From: Planctomycetota bacterium
GTDB lineage: Bacteria; Planctomycetota; J058; JAJDCQ01
Length of the DNA stretch: 64,000 nt
Reading direction: 5' to 3'
NCBI GenBank assembly: GCA_029260755.1
Contig: JAJDCQ010000216.1
Span: 62,001-126,000 of the forward strand
Both the position numbers and the translations under genes were made by a program. The notes under the pieces were generated by a model. That model saw only the letters and a list, made by a program, of their open reading frames with translations, did no database searches and was not told the origin of the DNA. Positions 42,573 to 51,230 of the stretch are shown piece after piece. Within the stretch, counting starts at the first letter, position 1; each line of letters starts with the position of its first letter.

Positions 42573-44333
42573 CTAGCGGTCGATCGTGGCGACCGACGCC
42601 GGCCCAGGCGACAGGACGGCGAGCTGGCTCGTCACGTTCTGGCTCTGGACCTCGGTGATGTTGACGTTCCCCATGAGGGCGCCCGCGCTCGTGATCCGCG
42701 AGGCGTCCACACTCACATCGACACCCATGAGCCCCAGCGACGGGAAGTTGGGCATGTTGTTGGGGTTCAGGCCGAGGGTCGAGAGGAACATGTTGAGGAT
42801 CGACGTCAGGATTCCACCCGGACCCGCTCCGGTCGCGCCGCCGAGCAGGCCGCCTAGGATACCCGCGAGGGTTCCACCGCTGCCCGAGCCCGGACCGCCA
42901 CCACCGAGGAGGCCGGCGAGGAGTCCGCCGATGCCACCACTCGAACCGCCGCCGCCACCGCCGAGGAAGCTGCCGAAGAGCGCGGCCAGCGGGTTCGTCC
43001 CGCCGCCCGTGCCGCCGGTGCCGCCGGTCGGGAGGTTGATCCCCATGAGGCTCAGGATCGACGCCAGGTTCGGGCCGGCCGGCAGCTTGCCGGTCGGAAT
43101 GCCCGCGGTGCCGATGCTCGTGTCGATCACGGTGATCTCGCCGCTCACGAACTCCGTCACGTAGACGCGATTCGAGACCGGGTTCGGATCAGCCGTCACC
43201 TCGACGGGCAGCATCGCGTTGAGGAGGATCGGGGCGCCGTTGACCGTGTCGGTCGTGGTGTCGATCGCGTAGACCTCGTTGGCGAGGGCGCAGACGACGT
43301 AGGCGTTCCCGTTCGGAGCGACCGCGACACCCATCGGCAGACGGCCGACCGGGATGTTGGTGTCGATCTCCTCGTTGGGAATGTTCACCACGCTCACGTT
43401 GTTCGTGACCATGTTGGTCACGTAGGCCTTGTTGGTCGTGCACGCGACGCGCGCCTGACCGAGGCCGTGGAGCGGGTTCTGGAGGAAGTTGTTCAGGAGC
43501 GCGGCCGGGCCGCCGCCGCCGAACAGGCTGGCGATGCTGAAGCTCGGGAGGTTCAGCGGGAGGATGTGCTTGTCGACGCTGCGCCCGGCCGTGTCGATGA
43601 TCGTGACGTTGACCAGGTTGGCGGTGACGAGCTTGTCGCCGGCCGGCGTGATCCCAATGCCCGTCGGCCGGATCAGCGGCCGCAGGAGCGGATCGAGGAG
43701 GTTGCCGATGAGCGGGATGCCGGAGATCGTGCCGCTCGTCAGGTCGATCGTTCCGACGACCTGATCGGTGACGGTGTCGATGACCGTGACATCCTGGCTG
43801 ATCGCGTTGGTCACATAGGCGAACGCATGGCCGTTGGTGGCGGCGACGTCCGTCGGCTTGCTCCCGACCGGAATCCGGTTCGTCGGAGCGCCGGTGACGT
43901 CGTCGACGACGACGACCTCGTCAGCGATGAAGCTCGTGACGTAGGCGGTGTGTGAGCCGGCCGGCGGAACGGTGCCCGGAGGCGGGTTGGTTCCGCCGCC
44001 GGGGGTCGTGCCACCACCGGGCGTGGTGCCGCCGCCGGGCGTGGTTCCGCCACCCGGAGTGGTGCCGCCGACGCCGCCGCCAGGGACGGTGCCGCCCGGA
44101 AGGGCGCTGCCGGTGCCAGGAGTGGTGGTGCCACTTCCCGAGCCGGCCGTCGTGGTGCCGCCGGATCCGCTACTGCGCGATCCGCTGCTGCAACCAGCGA
44201 GGCCGATGGGAATGCTTACCGCGAGGACCGCGGCAAACGAGATACGGACGATCCGGGAGGGGAGGATCCGGGACGTACAATCTACCCGGGTCGTCCCCGT
44301 CCCGAAGGACGGCGAGGACGAGAGGCTCAGCAT
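42573..44333 (-). CDS. YVTN beta-propeller lipoprotein with Gly-rich stalk and insert
   Basis: This 586-residue protein starts at an ATG with GAGGG eight nt upstream. A long signal sequence ends in the lipobox IGLAGC (Cys48). It is followed by a Ser/Gly/Thr stalk with several tandem TTPGGG units (about 85-118). Residues about 128-420 carry YVTN-type propeller blades (TAYVTSFIADEVVVVDD, FAYVTNAISQDVTVID, KAYVTNMVTNNVSVVN, RVYVTEFVSGEITVID). A Gly-rich insert (about 430-520) interrupts the last part. It is expected to be anchored in the envelope facing outward. The function is unknown; YVTN propellers often mediate binding or surface-layer roles. It has its own promoter (44418-44390). Confidence 0.85.
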   Translation of the reverse strand: MLSLSSSPSFGTGTTRVDCTSRILPSRIVRISFAAVLAVSIPIGLAGCSSGSRSSGSGGTTTAGSGSGTTTPGTGSALPGGTVPGGGVGGTTPGGGTTPGGGTTPGGGTTPGGGTNPPPGTVPPAGSHTAYVTSFIADEVVVVDDVTGAPTNRIPVGSKPTDVAATNGHAFAYVTNAISQDVTVIDTVTDQVVGTIDLTSGTISGIPLIGNLLDPLLRPLIRPTGIGITPAGDKLVTANLVNVTIIDTAGRSVDKHILPLNLPSFSIASLFGGGGPAALLNNFLQNPLHGLGQARVACTTNKAYVTNMVTNNVSVVNIPNEEIDTNIPVGRLPMGVAVAPNGNAYVVCALANEVYAIDTTTDTVNGAPILLNAMLPVEVTADPNPVSNRVYVTEFVSGEITVIDTSIGTAGIPTGKLPAGPNLASILSLMGINLPTGGTGGTGGGTNPLAALFGSFLGGGGGGSSGGIGGLLAGLLGGGGPGSGSGGTLAGILGGLLGGATGAGPGGILTSILNMFLSTLGLNPNNMPNFPSLGLMGVDVSVDASRITSAGALMGNVNITEVQSQNVTSQLAVLSPGPASVATIDR

Positions 44334-44389
44334 CGTTATTCCCTCTGGTGCGTAGAGGTGACGCCCAACCCCCCCGGGTCGAGCCGCAG

Positions 44390-44418
44390 ACTATACAGAG
44401 TGGTGACGTGGGGGGCAA
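44390..44418 (-). promoter_or_regulatory. Candidate promoter of the YVTN lipoprotein gene
   Basis: On the minus strand TTGCCC (44418-44413), 17 nt and TATAGT (44395-44390) form a sigma70-type pair. Transcription would start near 44383, giving a leader of about 50 nt. The same 351-bp gap (44334-44684) also holds a plus-strand TTGACA at 44440-44445 without a convincing -10, possibly serving the divergent exported protein. No gene is seen in this gap. Confidence 0.45.
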
Positions 44419-44684
44419 GAGGAAAAGCGAAAACTAGGGTTGACATCATTTTCGCTCGCTGATCGCTAGCCCGATGGCGTGTCGGAACTTCCCGCCTCAC
44501 AAGCACCCACCGCGTCCGTATCAACTTCCGAGGATCCTCGGATCGTCCCCGGGTTTCTTTCTCGAACGACGTCTCCGCGACGGGACCGAGCGACCGGGGA
44601 ACCAGGGATCGCGCTCGACGCCTTCTCGATGCCGAGCTCGAGCTTCCGGGGTGTAATTCGTTCTATCGCTGGAGTTCCAACGAG

Positions 44685-45266
44685 ATGATTCGCTTCGACC
44701 GCCGCCTCCGCTTCCTCGTTCTCCTCGTTGCCACCGTCGCGCTCGGCGTCGCCGGCGCGCCGCGCGCCGACGCCCGGCTCTCCGAGGAGTGGAAACGGGT
44801 CGGCGGGGACGTCCTCGACGCGACCCTCGTCATCCCGTCGTCGTGGAAGGCTCGCGGCCGGACCGACCTCGGCCCGCTCGGGAAGCTGCGCGGCATCGTC
44901 GCGACGAGCGGCGACGGCCGGACCACGCTCGTCGCCGCGCGCCTCCCGAAGAACGCGCCCTCGCGCAACCTCGAGGAGGCGATCGAGTGCTTCAAGGAGG
45001 GCTTCCTCGAGGGCGTCGACCTCGAGGGCGTCCGCGTCGACCGGCGCAACGGCATGGCGATCATCGCCTGCCCCGGCCACGGGGCGATCGACGGGCTCGA
45101 CGCTCGGTTCGAGCTCGTCGTCGCGGCCGACCCGCGCGGCAACGGCTACGTCGGCGTCTACGTGGCGGGCGAGCGCGACGAGTTCGCGGACGTCGCCGAC
45201 ATCGCCAAGAAGATCGTCGCGTCGCTCGAGCCGACCGCGAAGGCGCGGCGCCGCCGCGTCGTCTGA
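44685..45266 (+). CDS. Exported protein of unknown function
   Basis: The protein has 193 residues from the ATG at 44685. A signal peptide (hydrophobic 9-25, cleavage after ADA at 30) is followed by about 150 residues with alternating strands and helices (ATLVIPSSWKARG, ARFELVVAADPRGNGYVGVY). A basic tail (AKARRRR) ends the protein. The pattern resembles small exported lipoprotein-like or PsbP/Mog1-like domains, but this is not certain. It is convergent with the phosphatase gene, with 21 bp between the stops. Confidence 0.7.
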   Translation: MIRFDRRLRFLVLLVATVALGVAGAPRADARLSEEWKRVGGDVLDATLVIPSSWKARGRTDLGPLGKLRGIVATSGDGRTTLVAARLPKNAPSRNLEEAIECFKEGFLEGVDLEGVRVDRRNGMAIIACPGHGAIDGLDARFELVVAADPRGNGYVGVYVAGERDEFADVADIAKKIVASLEPTAKARRRRVV

Positions 45267-45287
45267 TCGGACGCCCCGCCCGATCGC

Positions 45288-46985
45288 CTAGACGGCGGTG
45301 TCCTCGAGCCGCTTGCGCTTGATCACCAGGACGGTGACGTCGTCGCGGAGCTCGGCGCCGCGCGTGTGGCGCCGGACCCGCCGGAACGTCTCGTCGACGA
45401 TCTCGCGGGCGCCGAGGTGTCCGAACTCGCCGACGCCGGCGACGAGCTTCTCCACGCCGAACAGCGATCCGTCCGGAGCGACCGCCTCGGTCGCCCCATC
45501 GGTGTAGAGGAACAGCGCGTCGCCGGGGTTCAGCTCGACGGCGCTCTCCACGAGCACCGAGCCTATGTCCTCCATCACGCCGAGGACGATCCCGCCGCCC
45601 TCGAGCAGCTCCGCGCTCCGCTCGCGCGCCCGGTAGAGGATCGGCTTCTCGTGGCCGGCGACGGTGTAGCGCAGGACGCCGCGCTCGGGATCCCACTGGC
45701 AGAGGAGCAGGCTCATGAACAGCCCGTCCTTGAGGTCCTCGGCGAGCATCCGGTTCGCGGCGACGATGACCTCGCGCGTGTCCGGGAGCTGCGCGACGAG
45801 CGGCCGAAGGACGCTCCGGGCCATCACCATGATGAGGCCGGCCGGGACGCCCTTGCCGCTCACGTCGCCGATGCACGCGACGATTCCGCGCCCGCGCCCC
45901 CGGTCGATCCCGGTCGTGATGAAGTCGAAGTAGTCGCCGCCGACCTCGGCGGCGGTCACCATGTCGCCGGCCACGTCGAGGTCGGCGATCCGCGGGATCT
46001 CGCGGGGCAGGAGCGAGCTCTGGATCATGCTCGCGATCCGGAGCTCCTCGCGGACGCGCTCGGCCTCCTTCACCTCGGAGAGCAGCCGCGCGTTCTCGAT
46101 CGCGATCGCCGCCTGATCCGAGAAGGCCATCAGGAGGTCGCGGTCCGCCTCGGTGAACGCCGCCTCGCGCGTCTCCTCGCGGCTGTCGAGATAGAGGGTG
46201 CCGAGGACGCGCGTCTTCACCCGAAGCGGGATGCACAGGAGGCTCCGGAGCTCGAGGTCGACGACGCTCTGGACGTCGTGGAGGTCGGCCTGCGCGTTGC
46301 TCGTCAGGACCGGCTCGCCCGAGTTCACCACCCGCCGGATGATCGAGTTGCTGATCTGGAACTCCGGCTCGTGGACGACCCGGTAGTCGACGTTTCGGGC
46401 GACCATGAACTGGAGCTCGCCGTCGCTCACCAGGACGAGGAACCCGCGGTCGGCCCGGATCAGATGGATCGCCGCGTCCATGATGAGCTCGAGCAGCCGG
46501 GAGAGGTCGGTCTCGGCGTTGAGCTCCTTGTTGATCTCGAGCAGGACGAGCAGGTCGCCGATCTTGCGCGAGCTGCTGCGCACCGGAGACGGCTCCGCGC
46601 TCGGGTCCGCTGGCATGGGCGCGAGGCGCTTGCTGCCCGGGACCTCGTCCTGCTGCTTCTCGGCGATGAGCGCCTGCTCGTCCTCCTCGGTGTGGAGGAA
46701 GAACATCGGCGTCTGGCCGACGCGGATCCGGTCGCCGGTGCGGAGTCGGTGCGGCTCGGGGCCGATCTGGCGCTCGTTGATGTAGGTCCCGTTCAGGCTT
46801 CCGAGGTCGCGGAGTCGGTAGCGGCCCGGGCGCTCCTGCTCGATCACGGCGTGGAGCTTGCTCACCTCCTCGTCGTCGGCGATGCAGACGTCGTTGTCCT
46901 CGAGGTAGCCGATGCCGACGCGATCCTTGCGGATCTCGTAGTCCTGCTGCCGCGCGCCGTGTTGAAGGATGACCAGTCGGGCCAT
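45288..46985 (-). CDS. FHA-GAF-SpoIIE (PP2C-type) protein phosphatase
   Basis: The ATG at 46985 (AAGG seven nt upstream) gives 565 residues. Residues 1-100 form an FHA domain (SKLHAVIE, DLGSLNGTYIN). The conserved phosphate-contacting Arg after the first Gly is Tyr here (VGIGYLEDND), so phosphothreonine binding may be altered. Residues about 165-325 are a GAF domain (DRGFLVLV, LCIPLRVKTRVLGTLYLDS). Residues about 350-560 are a SpoIIE/RsbU-type phosphatase (EVGGDYFDFI, GDVSGKGVPAGLIM, FLYTDGATEA, RDDVTVLVIK) with its metal-binding Asp residues. Such enzymes act on Ser/Thr-phosphorylated anti-sigma antagonists. With eight kinases nearby it is a candidate counter-enzyme, which is an inference from context. 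Confidence 0.92.
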   Translation of the reverse strand: MARLVILQHGARQQDYEIRKDRVGIGYLEDNDVCIADDEEVSKLHAVIEQERPGRYRLRDLGSLNGTYINERQIGPEPHRLRTGDRIRVGQTPMFFLHTEEDEQALIAEKQQDEVPGSKRLAPMPADPSAEPSPVRSSSRKIGDLLVLLEINKELNAETDLSRLLELIMDAAIHLIRADRGFLVLVSDGELQFMVARNVDYRVVHEPEFQISNSIIRRVVNSGEPVLTSNAQADLHDVQSVVDLELRSLLCIPLRVKTRVLGTLYLDSREETREAAFTEADRDLLMAFSDQAAIAIENARLLSEVKEAERVREELRIASMIQSSLLPREIPRIADLDVAGDMVTAAEVGGDYFDFITTGIDRGRGRGIVACIGDVSGKGVPAGLIMVMARSVLRPLVAQLPDTREVIVAANRMLAEDLKDGLFMSLLLCQWDPERGVLRYTVAGHEKPILYRARERSAELLEGGGIVLGVMEDIGSVLVESAVELNPGDALFLYTDGATEAVAPDGSLFGVEKLVAGVGEFGHLGAREIVDETFRRVRRHTRGAELRDDVTVLVIKRKRLEDTAV

Positions 46986-47151
46986 TCGTGAGCCTTGCCT
47001 CGGGCTGCTCGTGAGGTCGCCTCGGGCGGCGACCGTTCGCAAGTGATACGCAAGCCGGCGACGCCGTTGCAAGCCGGCCGGCGGCTCGTTTATGATCGCC
47101 GCCTCGTGTTTGGATGCGGTTCGGAGCCGGAGAGACCGTCGGAGCCCGCGT

Positions 47152-48027
47152 GTGAACGAGACCGCCGCTGCGCGCGCCGAGCGCGCGATCGAGATCTACG
47201 ACCAGCTCGAGAAGCGCTATCCCCAGGCGCGCTGCGCTCTCGACTACGAGAGCCCCTTCCAGCTCCTCGTCGCGACGATCCTGGCCGCGCAGTGCACCGA
47301 CAAGAAGGTGAACGAGGTCACCCCGACCCTGTTCCGGTTCTACCCTGACCCGCTCGCGTTCGCCGAGGGGAAGACCGGCGCGATCGAGGAGTGGATCCGT
47401 CCGTGCGGCACCTACCGCAACAAGACGAAGTCGATCCAGGGCGCGTGCCGGATGCTCCTCGCGAAGCACGATGGCGAGGTGCCGGTGGACCTCGATGACC
47501 TGGTCGAGCTGCCCGGCGTCGGGCGGAAGACGGCGAACGTCGTTCGGGGATGCGCGTTCGGGGTGCCCGGGATCGCGACCGACACCCACGTCCTCCGGAT
47601 CTCGAAGCTGCTCGGGCTGACCGAGAACGACAAGCCCGAGAAGGTCGAGGCCGACCTCGCCGAGATCCTCCCCGAGGACCGGTGGACGCGCTACTGCCAC
47701 CTCGTTCAGTTCCTGGGGCGTCACTGCTGCAAGGCGCGGAACCCCGACTGCGAGACCTGCGTCCTGAACGACGGCCTCTGCCCCTCGGCGTTCACGGTCG
47801 GGAAGAACGCGAAGACGATCGAGGCGCCGGCGAAGGCGGGGGCGAAGAAGGCCGCCGGGAAGAAGACCGCGAAGAAGAGGGCCGCGAAGAAGAAGGCCGC
47901 GAAGAAGAAGGCCGCCGCGAAGAAGCGGTCCGCGAAGAAGGCGCCGGCCAAGAAGAAGGCCGCGAGCGCGAAGAGCGCGAAGAGGGGTCGGGCGAAGAAG
48001 AAGGCGAGCCGCGCCGCGAAGGCCTGA
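47152..48027 (+). CDS. nth: Endonuclease III with a Lys/Ala-rich histone-H1-like tail
   Basis: From the GTG at 47152 (GGAG eight nt upstream) the protein has 291 residues. The core (1-215) is a DNA glycosylase/AP lyase for oxidised pyrimidines. It has the helix-hairpin-helix LPGVGRKTANVV with catalytic Lys126, DTHVLR with Asp144, and four iron-sulfur Cys at 193, 200, 203 and 210 (the last spacing one residue longer than in E. coli). Residues about 222-291 are an added tail made almost entirely of Lys, Ala and Arg in AKK-type repeats, like bacterial histone-H1 or HU tails. It would bind DNA nonspecifically. The next gene, nfi, starts 16 nt later, so the two form a repair operon. Confidence 0.94.
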   Translation: MNETAAARAERAIEIYDQLEKRYPQARCALDYESPFQLLVATILAAQCTDKKVNEVTPTLFRFYPDPLAFAEGKTGAIEEWIRPCGTYRNKTKSIQGACRMLLAKHDGEVPVDLDDLVELPGVGRKTANVVRGCAFGVPGIATDTHVLRISKLLGLTENDKPEKVEADLAEILPEDRWTRYCHLVQFLGRHCCKARNPDCETCVLNDGLCPSAFTVGKNAKTIEAPAKAGAKKAAGKKTAKKRAAKKKAAKKKAAAKKRSAKKAPAKKKAASAKSAKRGRAKKKASRAAKA

Positions 48028-48043
48028 CCCGGCCGGCGCGCCC

Positions 48044-48742
48044 ATGGGCCCGTTCCCGACCCTCCACCCGCCCGATCCGAGCCCCGAGGAGGCCGCCGCG
48101 ATCCAGACGCGGCTCCGCGCCTCGCTCCGGCTCGAGCGGCCGGTCGGGGCCATCCGTCGCGTGGCCGGATGCGACGTCGCCTACGACGAGGACGAGCGAC
48201 GCCTCTTCGCCGCCGTCGTCGTCATCGACGCCGCCGATCCCGAGCTGCCGACTCTCGAGGAGGCGTCCGTCGTCGGCGAACCCGCGTTCCTCTACGTGCC
48301 CGGCCTCTTCTCGTTCCGCGAGGTGCCGCCGATCCTGGCCGCGCTGGAGCGCCTCGCCGGCGACGTCGACCTCCTGATCGCCGACGGCCACGGGATCTGC
48401 CACCCGCGCGGCTTCGGGCTCGCGTGCCATCTCGGCCTCGCCGCCGACCGCCCGACGATCGGCTGCGCGAAGACCCACCTGGTCGGCGCGTGGGACGAGC
48501 CCGCCCCGACCCGCGGCGCCGCGAGCCCGATCGTGGGGCCCGACGGTGACGAGCTCGGCCGGGTCGTCCGGACCCGCGACGGCGTCCGCCCGGTCTTCGT
48601 CTCGCCGGGTCACCTCATCGACATCGAGTCGTCGGCCGACTGGGTCGTCCGCCTCGCCGCGCGCTTCCGCCTCCCCGAGCCGATCCGCCGCGCCGACGCG
48701 CGCTGCCGCGAGGACCAGCGGCGCGCGCGCGGGAGCCGGTGA
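48044..48742 (+). CDS. nfi: Endonuclease V (deoxyinosine 3'-endonuclease)
   Basis: This 232-residue protein matches endonuclease V throughout. GCDVAY carries catalytic Asp44, YVPGLFSFREVP has Glu93, LIADGHGICHPRGFGLACHLG has Asp114, and the Lys of GCAKTHLVG is Lys143. It cleaves the second phosphodiester bond 3' to deoxyinosine and other deaminated bases in DNA. Placement after nth suggests a shared repair transcript. The C-terminus is Arg-rich. The repeat element at 48772 begins 29 nt after its stop. Confidence 0.95.
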   Translation: MGPFPTLHPPDPSPEEAAAIQTRLRASLRLERPVGAIRRVAGCDVAYDEDERRLFAAVVVIDAADPELPTLEEASVVGEPAFLYVPGLFSFREVPPILAALERLAGDVDLLIADGHGICHPRGFGLACHLGLAADRPTIGCAKTHLVGAWDEPAPTRGAASPIVGPDGDELGRVVRTRDGVRPVFVSPGHLIDIESSADWVVRLAARFRLPEPIRRADARCREDQRRARGSR

Positions 48743-48771
48743 TCGCGAACGATGCCGCGACCGATTCGCTA

Positions 48772-48900
48772 GTGTGATTCCTGGGGTCAGGTCCAGGATT
48801 CACACCAAAGGGGCCAGGTCACACCAAGGGGCCAGGTCACACGAGCTGCTGCGACCGTTTCGCTGGTGTGATTCCTGGACCTGACCCCTCGATTCACACC
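48772..48900. repeat. Inverted-repeat element, copy B (MITE/REP-like)
   Basis: This 129-bp element has terminal inverted arms 48772-48806 and 48865-48900. It shares the words GGGGTCAGGTCCAGGATTCA and CCAAAGGGGCCAGGTCACAC, and the internal GAGCTGCTGCGACCG, with copy A at 12574-12736. Its arms match each other less well than those of copy A (about four mismatches) and it lacks the extra internal repeat, so it may be older or shortened. It lies between convergent genes (nfi and the SDR gene). Confidence 0.72.
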
Positions 48901-48948
48901 AGTCGAGCTCCCCTCCGAAGCCAGCAACACGCCCGCGGCCTTTCGATT

Positions 48949-49788
48949 TCAGGACCCTCCGCCCCCACGGGCCGCCCGCGCCTTCCGCTGCGCCGCGCGC
49001 CCCTTCTTGATCAGGCCGGGGCCGATCTTGAACGCGAGGTCGGGGAACGTGTTCGCGAGCTTCGCCAGCCATCCTCGCGACGGCGGGATGAGCAGCTCGA
49101 GCGGACGCTTCCGCAGGCCTCGCGTCATGATCGCGTGGACGACGTCCTCGGGGGCGAGGGGGCGGGCGGAGCCGGAGAACGTCATCGCCGCCTCCTCGTA
49201 GTCCTCCTGCAGGGTCAGCATCGGCGTCGCGACGGCGTCGGGGCAGACGCAGGTCACGTAGATCCCGCGCGGACGGAGCTCCTGCGCCACGGCGAGCGAC
49301 CACCCCCGGACGGCGAACTTGCTCGCCGCGTAGAGGGCGAGGCCGGGCACCGGGGCGATCGCGGCCATCGAGCCCATGTTGACGATGTGGCCGCGCCCCT
49401 GGGCGATCATGACCCTCGACGCGGCGCGGGTGCCGTGGATGACGCCCTTCAGATTGACGTCGATCTGGAGGTCGACGTGGGCGGCCTCGCACTCGTGCAC
49501 CCAGCCCGGCCGCAGGACGCCGGCAATGTTCATGACGAGGTCGAGCCCGCCCCATCGCTCTGCGGCGCGCGGGATCGCCTCGTCCCAGGCGGCGGCGTCG
49601 CGGACGTCGAGCGAGATCGCCTCCCACGCGCCGTCCGGCCAGCCGGCGGCGCCGGCGTGGGCGGCGATCGCGTCGGCCGCCAGGTCGGCCGCGATGACGC
49701 GGTCGCCGCGGGCGATCAGGGCGTCGGCGAGCGAGCGACCGATGCCGCTCGCCGCGCCGGTGACGAAGGCGACGCCGGGGCCGCTCAT
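48949..49788 (-). CDS. Short-chain dehydrogenase/reductase (SDR)
   Basis: This 279-residue classical SDR has TGAASGIG at 10-17 (NAD(P) binding), NIAG at 87-90, the catalytic Ser140, and Tyr153 with Lys157 (YAASK). The acidic residue after the second strand (AADL, 34-37) suggests NAD preference. A C-terminal extension (about 240-279), with a short hydrophobic segment and a basic tail, is longer than in minimal SDRs and may touch the membrane. The ATG overlaps the stop of the upstream MBL-fold gene by four bases (ATGA), so the two are translationally coupled and probably act on the same substrate. The substrate is unknown; a lipid or hydroxy-acyl compound is possible. Confidence 0.9.
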   Translation of the reverse strand: MSGPGVAFVTGAASGIGRSLADALIARGDRVIAADLAADAIAAHAGAAGWPDGAWEAISLDVRDAAAWDEAIPRAAERWGGLDLVMNIAGVLRPGWVHECEAAHVDLQIDVNLKGVIHGTRAASRVMIAQGRGHIVNMGSMAAIAPVPGLALYAASKFAVRGWSLAVAQELRPRGIYVTCVCPDAVATPMLTLQEDYEEAAMTFSGSARPLAPEDVVHAIMTRGLRKRPLELLIPPSRGWLAKLANTFPDLAFKIGPGLIKKGRAAQRKARAARGGGGS

Positions 49789-50936
49789 CGGTCGGCGCTC
49801 GCGACGGTCGCGGGGCGGTCGGGCGTCTCGGTCGTCTCGGCCGCGGGTGGCTCGGTCGCGGCGCGCCCGATCCGCGGCTCTCCGAACGAGAGGGCGCCGA
49901 ACCGGAACGTCGGCCGGAGCCCGGCGAACATCCAGTAGGAGGTGAACTCGGAGCTCGTGACGACGTTCGGGAACTCGGGGTTGCGGGAGCTCGGCCCGGC
50001 GATCTCCTTCTCGGCGACCATCGACAGGTACTGGTCGATGCCGCCCTCGATGCTGTTGCCGTTGAGGATCACCTCGGCGCCGGTCCGCTTCGCGAAGCCG
50101 CGCAGCCCGGGCACGCGCGACTTCTCTGGCGCGTAGGCGTCGGGGCCGACGCCGTTCTCGCTCGTGACCATGACGCCCTCGGGCGTCCGGACGCAGAAGC
50201 TGTGGTTGCCCTCGGTGTGGCCCGGCGTCCGGACGAGCGCGACGCCCGGTCCGAGGAGGACGTCGTCGTCGATGAGCTCGACGCGCGAGGGGTCGACGCC
50301 CTCGATCCCGCCGGGGCAGTACCAGTAGGAGAACCACGGCAGGTGCCCGCCGGTGATCTCCCACTCGCGCTGCATCACGAGCAGCTTCGCGTTCGGGAAG
50401 TAGCCGCGCCGCCCGCCGGTGCCGAGCCAGCGCCGCACGTCCTGGGTGTGGAGGTGGTCGTAGGAGAGGTAGTCGACCTGCTCGGGCGGGATCCCGGTCC
50501 GGGCGAGCGCCTCCTCGACCGTCGCGTACTGCGGCGCGATCATCCGCGCGCCGACGCCCTTGAACGCGCCCATCGAGTCGGTCAGGTCGCGGAAGAACGG
50601 CGTCGCCTTGCTCCCCTCGACGTCGGTCGGGCTCATGAGGAGCGTCTTGATCCGCCCGTCGAACCCGCGGAACTGAACGACGAAGACGCGGTTCATGATG
50701 TGGATGTAGGGCGTCGGTCGGCCGCACGCGTTGAGGAACCCGTACTTGGTCGGGTAGGGCACCCGGACGAGGTCGAAGCTGCGGTAGTAGACGACCGGAT
50801 CCGCGTCGTGGAGCTCCTCGTGGAGGGCGTGGGCGCCCTTCCTGATCGCCGCGAGGCGGTCCTGCGGGACGGCGTGGTCGCGCGCGCCGTCGAATTGGGC
50901 GAGGCGGCGGAACCCGTTCGGCGCGGCGTCGGACAT
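49785..50936 (-). CDS. Metallo-beta-lactamase-fold hydrolase with atypical metal motif
   Basis: The protein has 383 residues from an ATG with GGGAG seven nt upstream. The fold is recognised from LLMSPTDVEGSK, YLSYDHLHTQDVRRW, RTPGHTEGNHSF and the C-terminal region. In the first metal motif the usual HxHxDH reads HLHTQD, so the Asp-His pair is shifted or lost; the downstream TPGHTEGNH is kept. It may bind one metal or use different ligands. MBL hydrolases of this type act on esters or lactones. It is coupled to the SDR gene by a four-base overlap. The first 45 residues are an additional N-terminal segment. Confidence 0.78.
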   Translation of the reverse strand: MSDAAPNGFRRLAQFDGARDHAVPQDRLAAIRKGAHALHEELHDADPVVYYRSFDLVRVPYPTKYGFLNACGRPTPYIHIMNRVFVVQFRGFDGRIKTLLMSPTDVEGSKATPFFRDLTDSMGAFKGVGARMIAPQYATVEEALARTGIPPEQVDYLSYDHLHTQDVRRWLGTGGRRGYFPNAKLLVMQREWEITGGHLPWFSYWYCPGGIEGVDPSRVELIDDDVLLGPGVALVRTPGHTEGNHSFCVRTPEGVMVTSENGVGPDAYAPEKSRVPGLRGFAKRTGAEVILNGNSIEGGIDQYLSMVAEKEIAGPSSRNPEFPNVVTSSEFTSYWMFAGLRPTFRFGALSFGEPRIGRAATEPPAAETTETPDRPATVASADR

Positions 50937-51089
50937 GAGACTGCTCCCGGGGGGGCTGCGGATGGCCTGCGGGCGAGGCGGGGAGCATTCTACTGGGGCG
51001 GGCGAGTCCGGACGACCCGGAGTCCGTCAGCGAACGGGCGACCACGCGTGTTGATGGAACAGGAGCGTGCGACTGCCGTCGCGATGGAC

Positions 51090-51230
51090 GATCCACAGAT
51101 TTCACAGATTACACAGATTGCTGCGGGCGGGTCCGAGTCGTTGCCGATGCCGAAACGGGCCTGAGCCCTTCGGCGAGGGATGACCGCCTTCGTCAGCTCG
51201 TATCTGTGAAATCTGTGTAATCTGTGGATC
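51090..51230. repeat. Large dyad of 9-nt-periodic CACAGATTW words
   Basis: The left arm (51090-51118) reads GATC followed by three CACAGATT-type units of nine bases. The right arm (51202-51230) is its reverse complement with two differences. The loop between them is 83 nt. It is in the 446-bp gap 50937-51382, which contains no other feature. The 9-nt periodicity recurs with different words at 58448-58477 and 62646-62733. Confidence 0.7.

Noticed and set aside
48949..51105. A single 718-residue minus-strand product spanning the SDR and MBL regions
   Set aside because: The N-terminal part is Arg/Pro-rich without motifs, while the overlapping frame encodes an MBL-fold protein with good Shine-Dalgarno and ends in an ATGA overlap with the SDR start.
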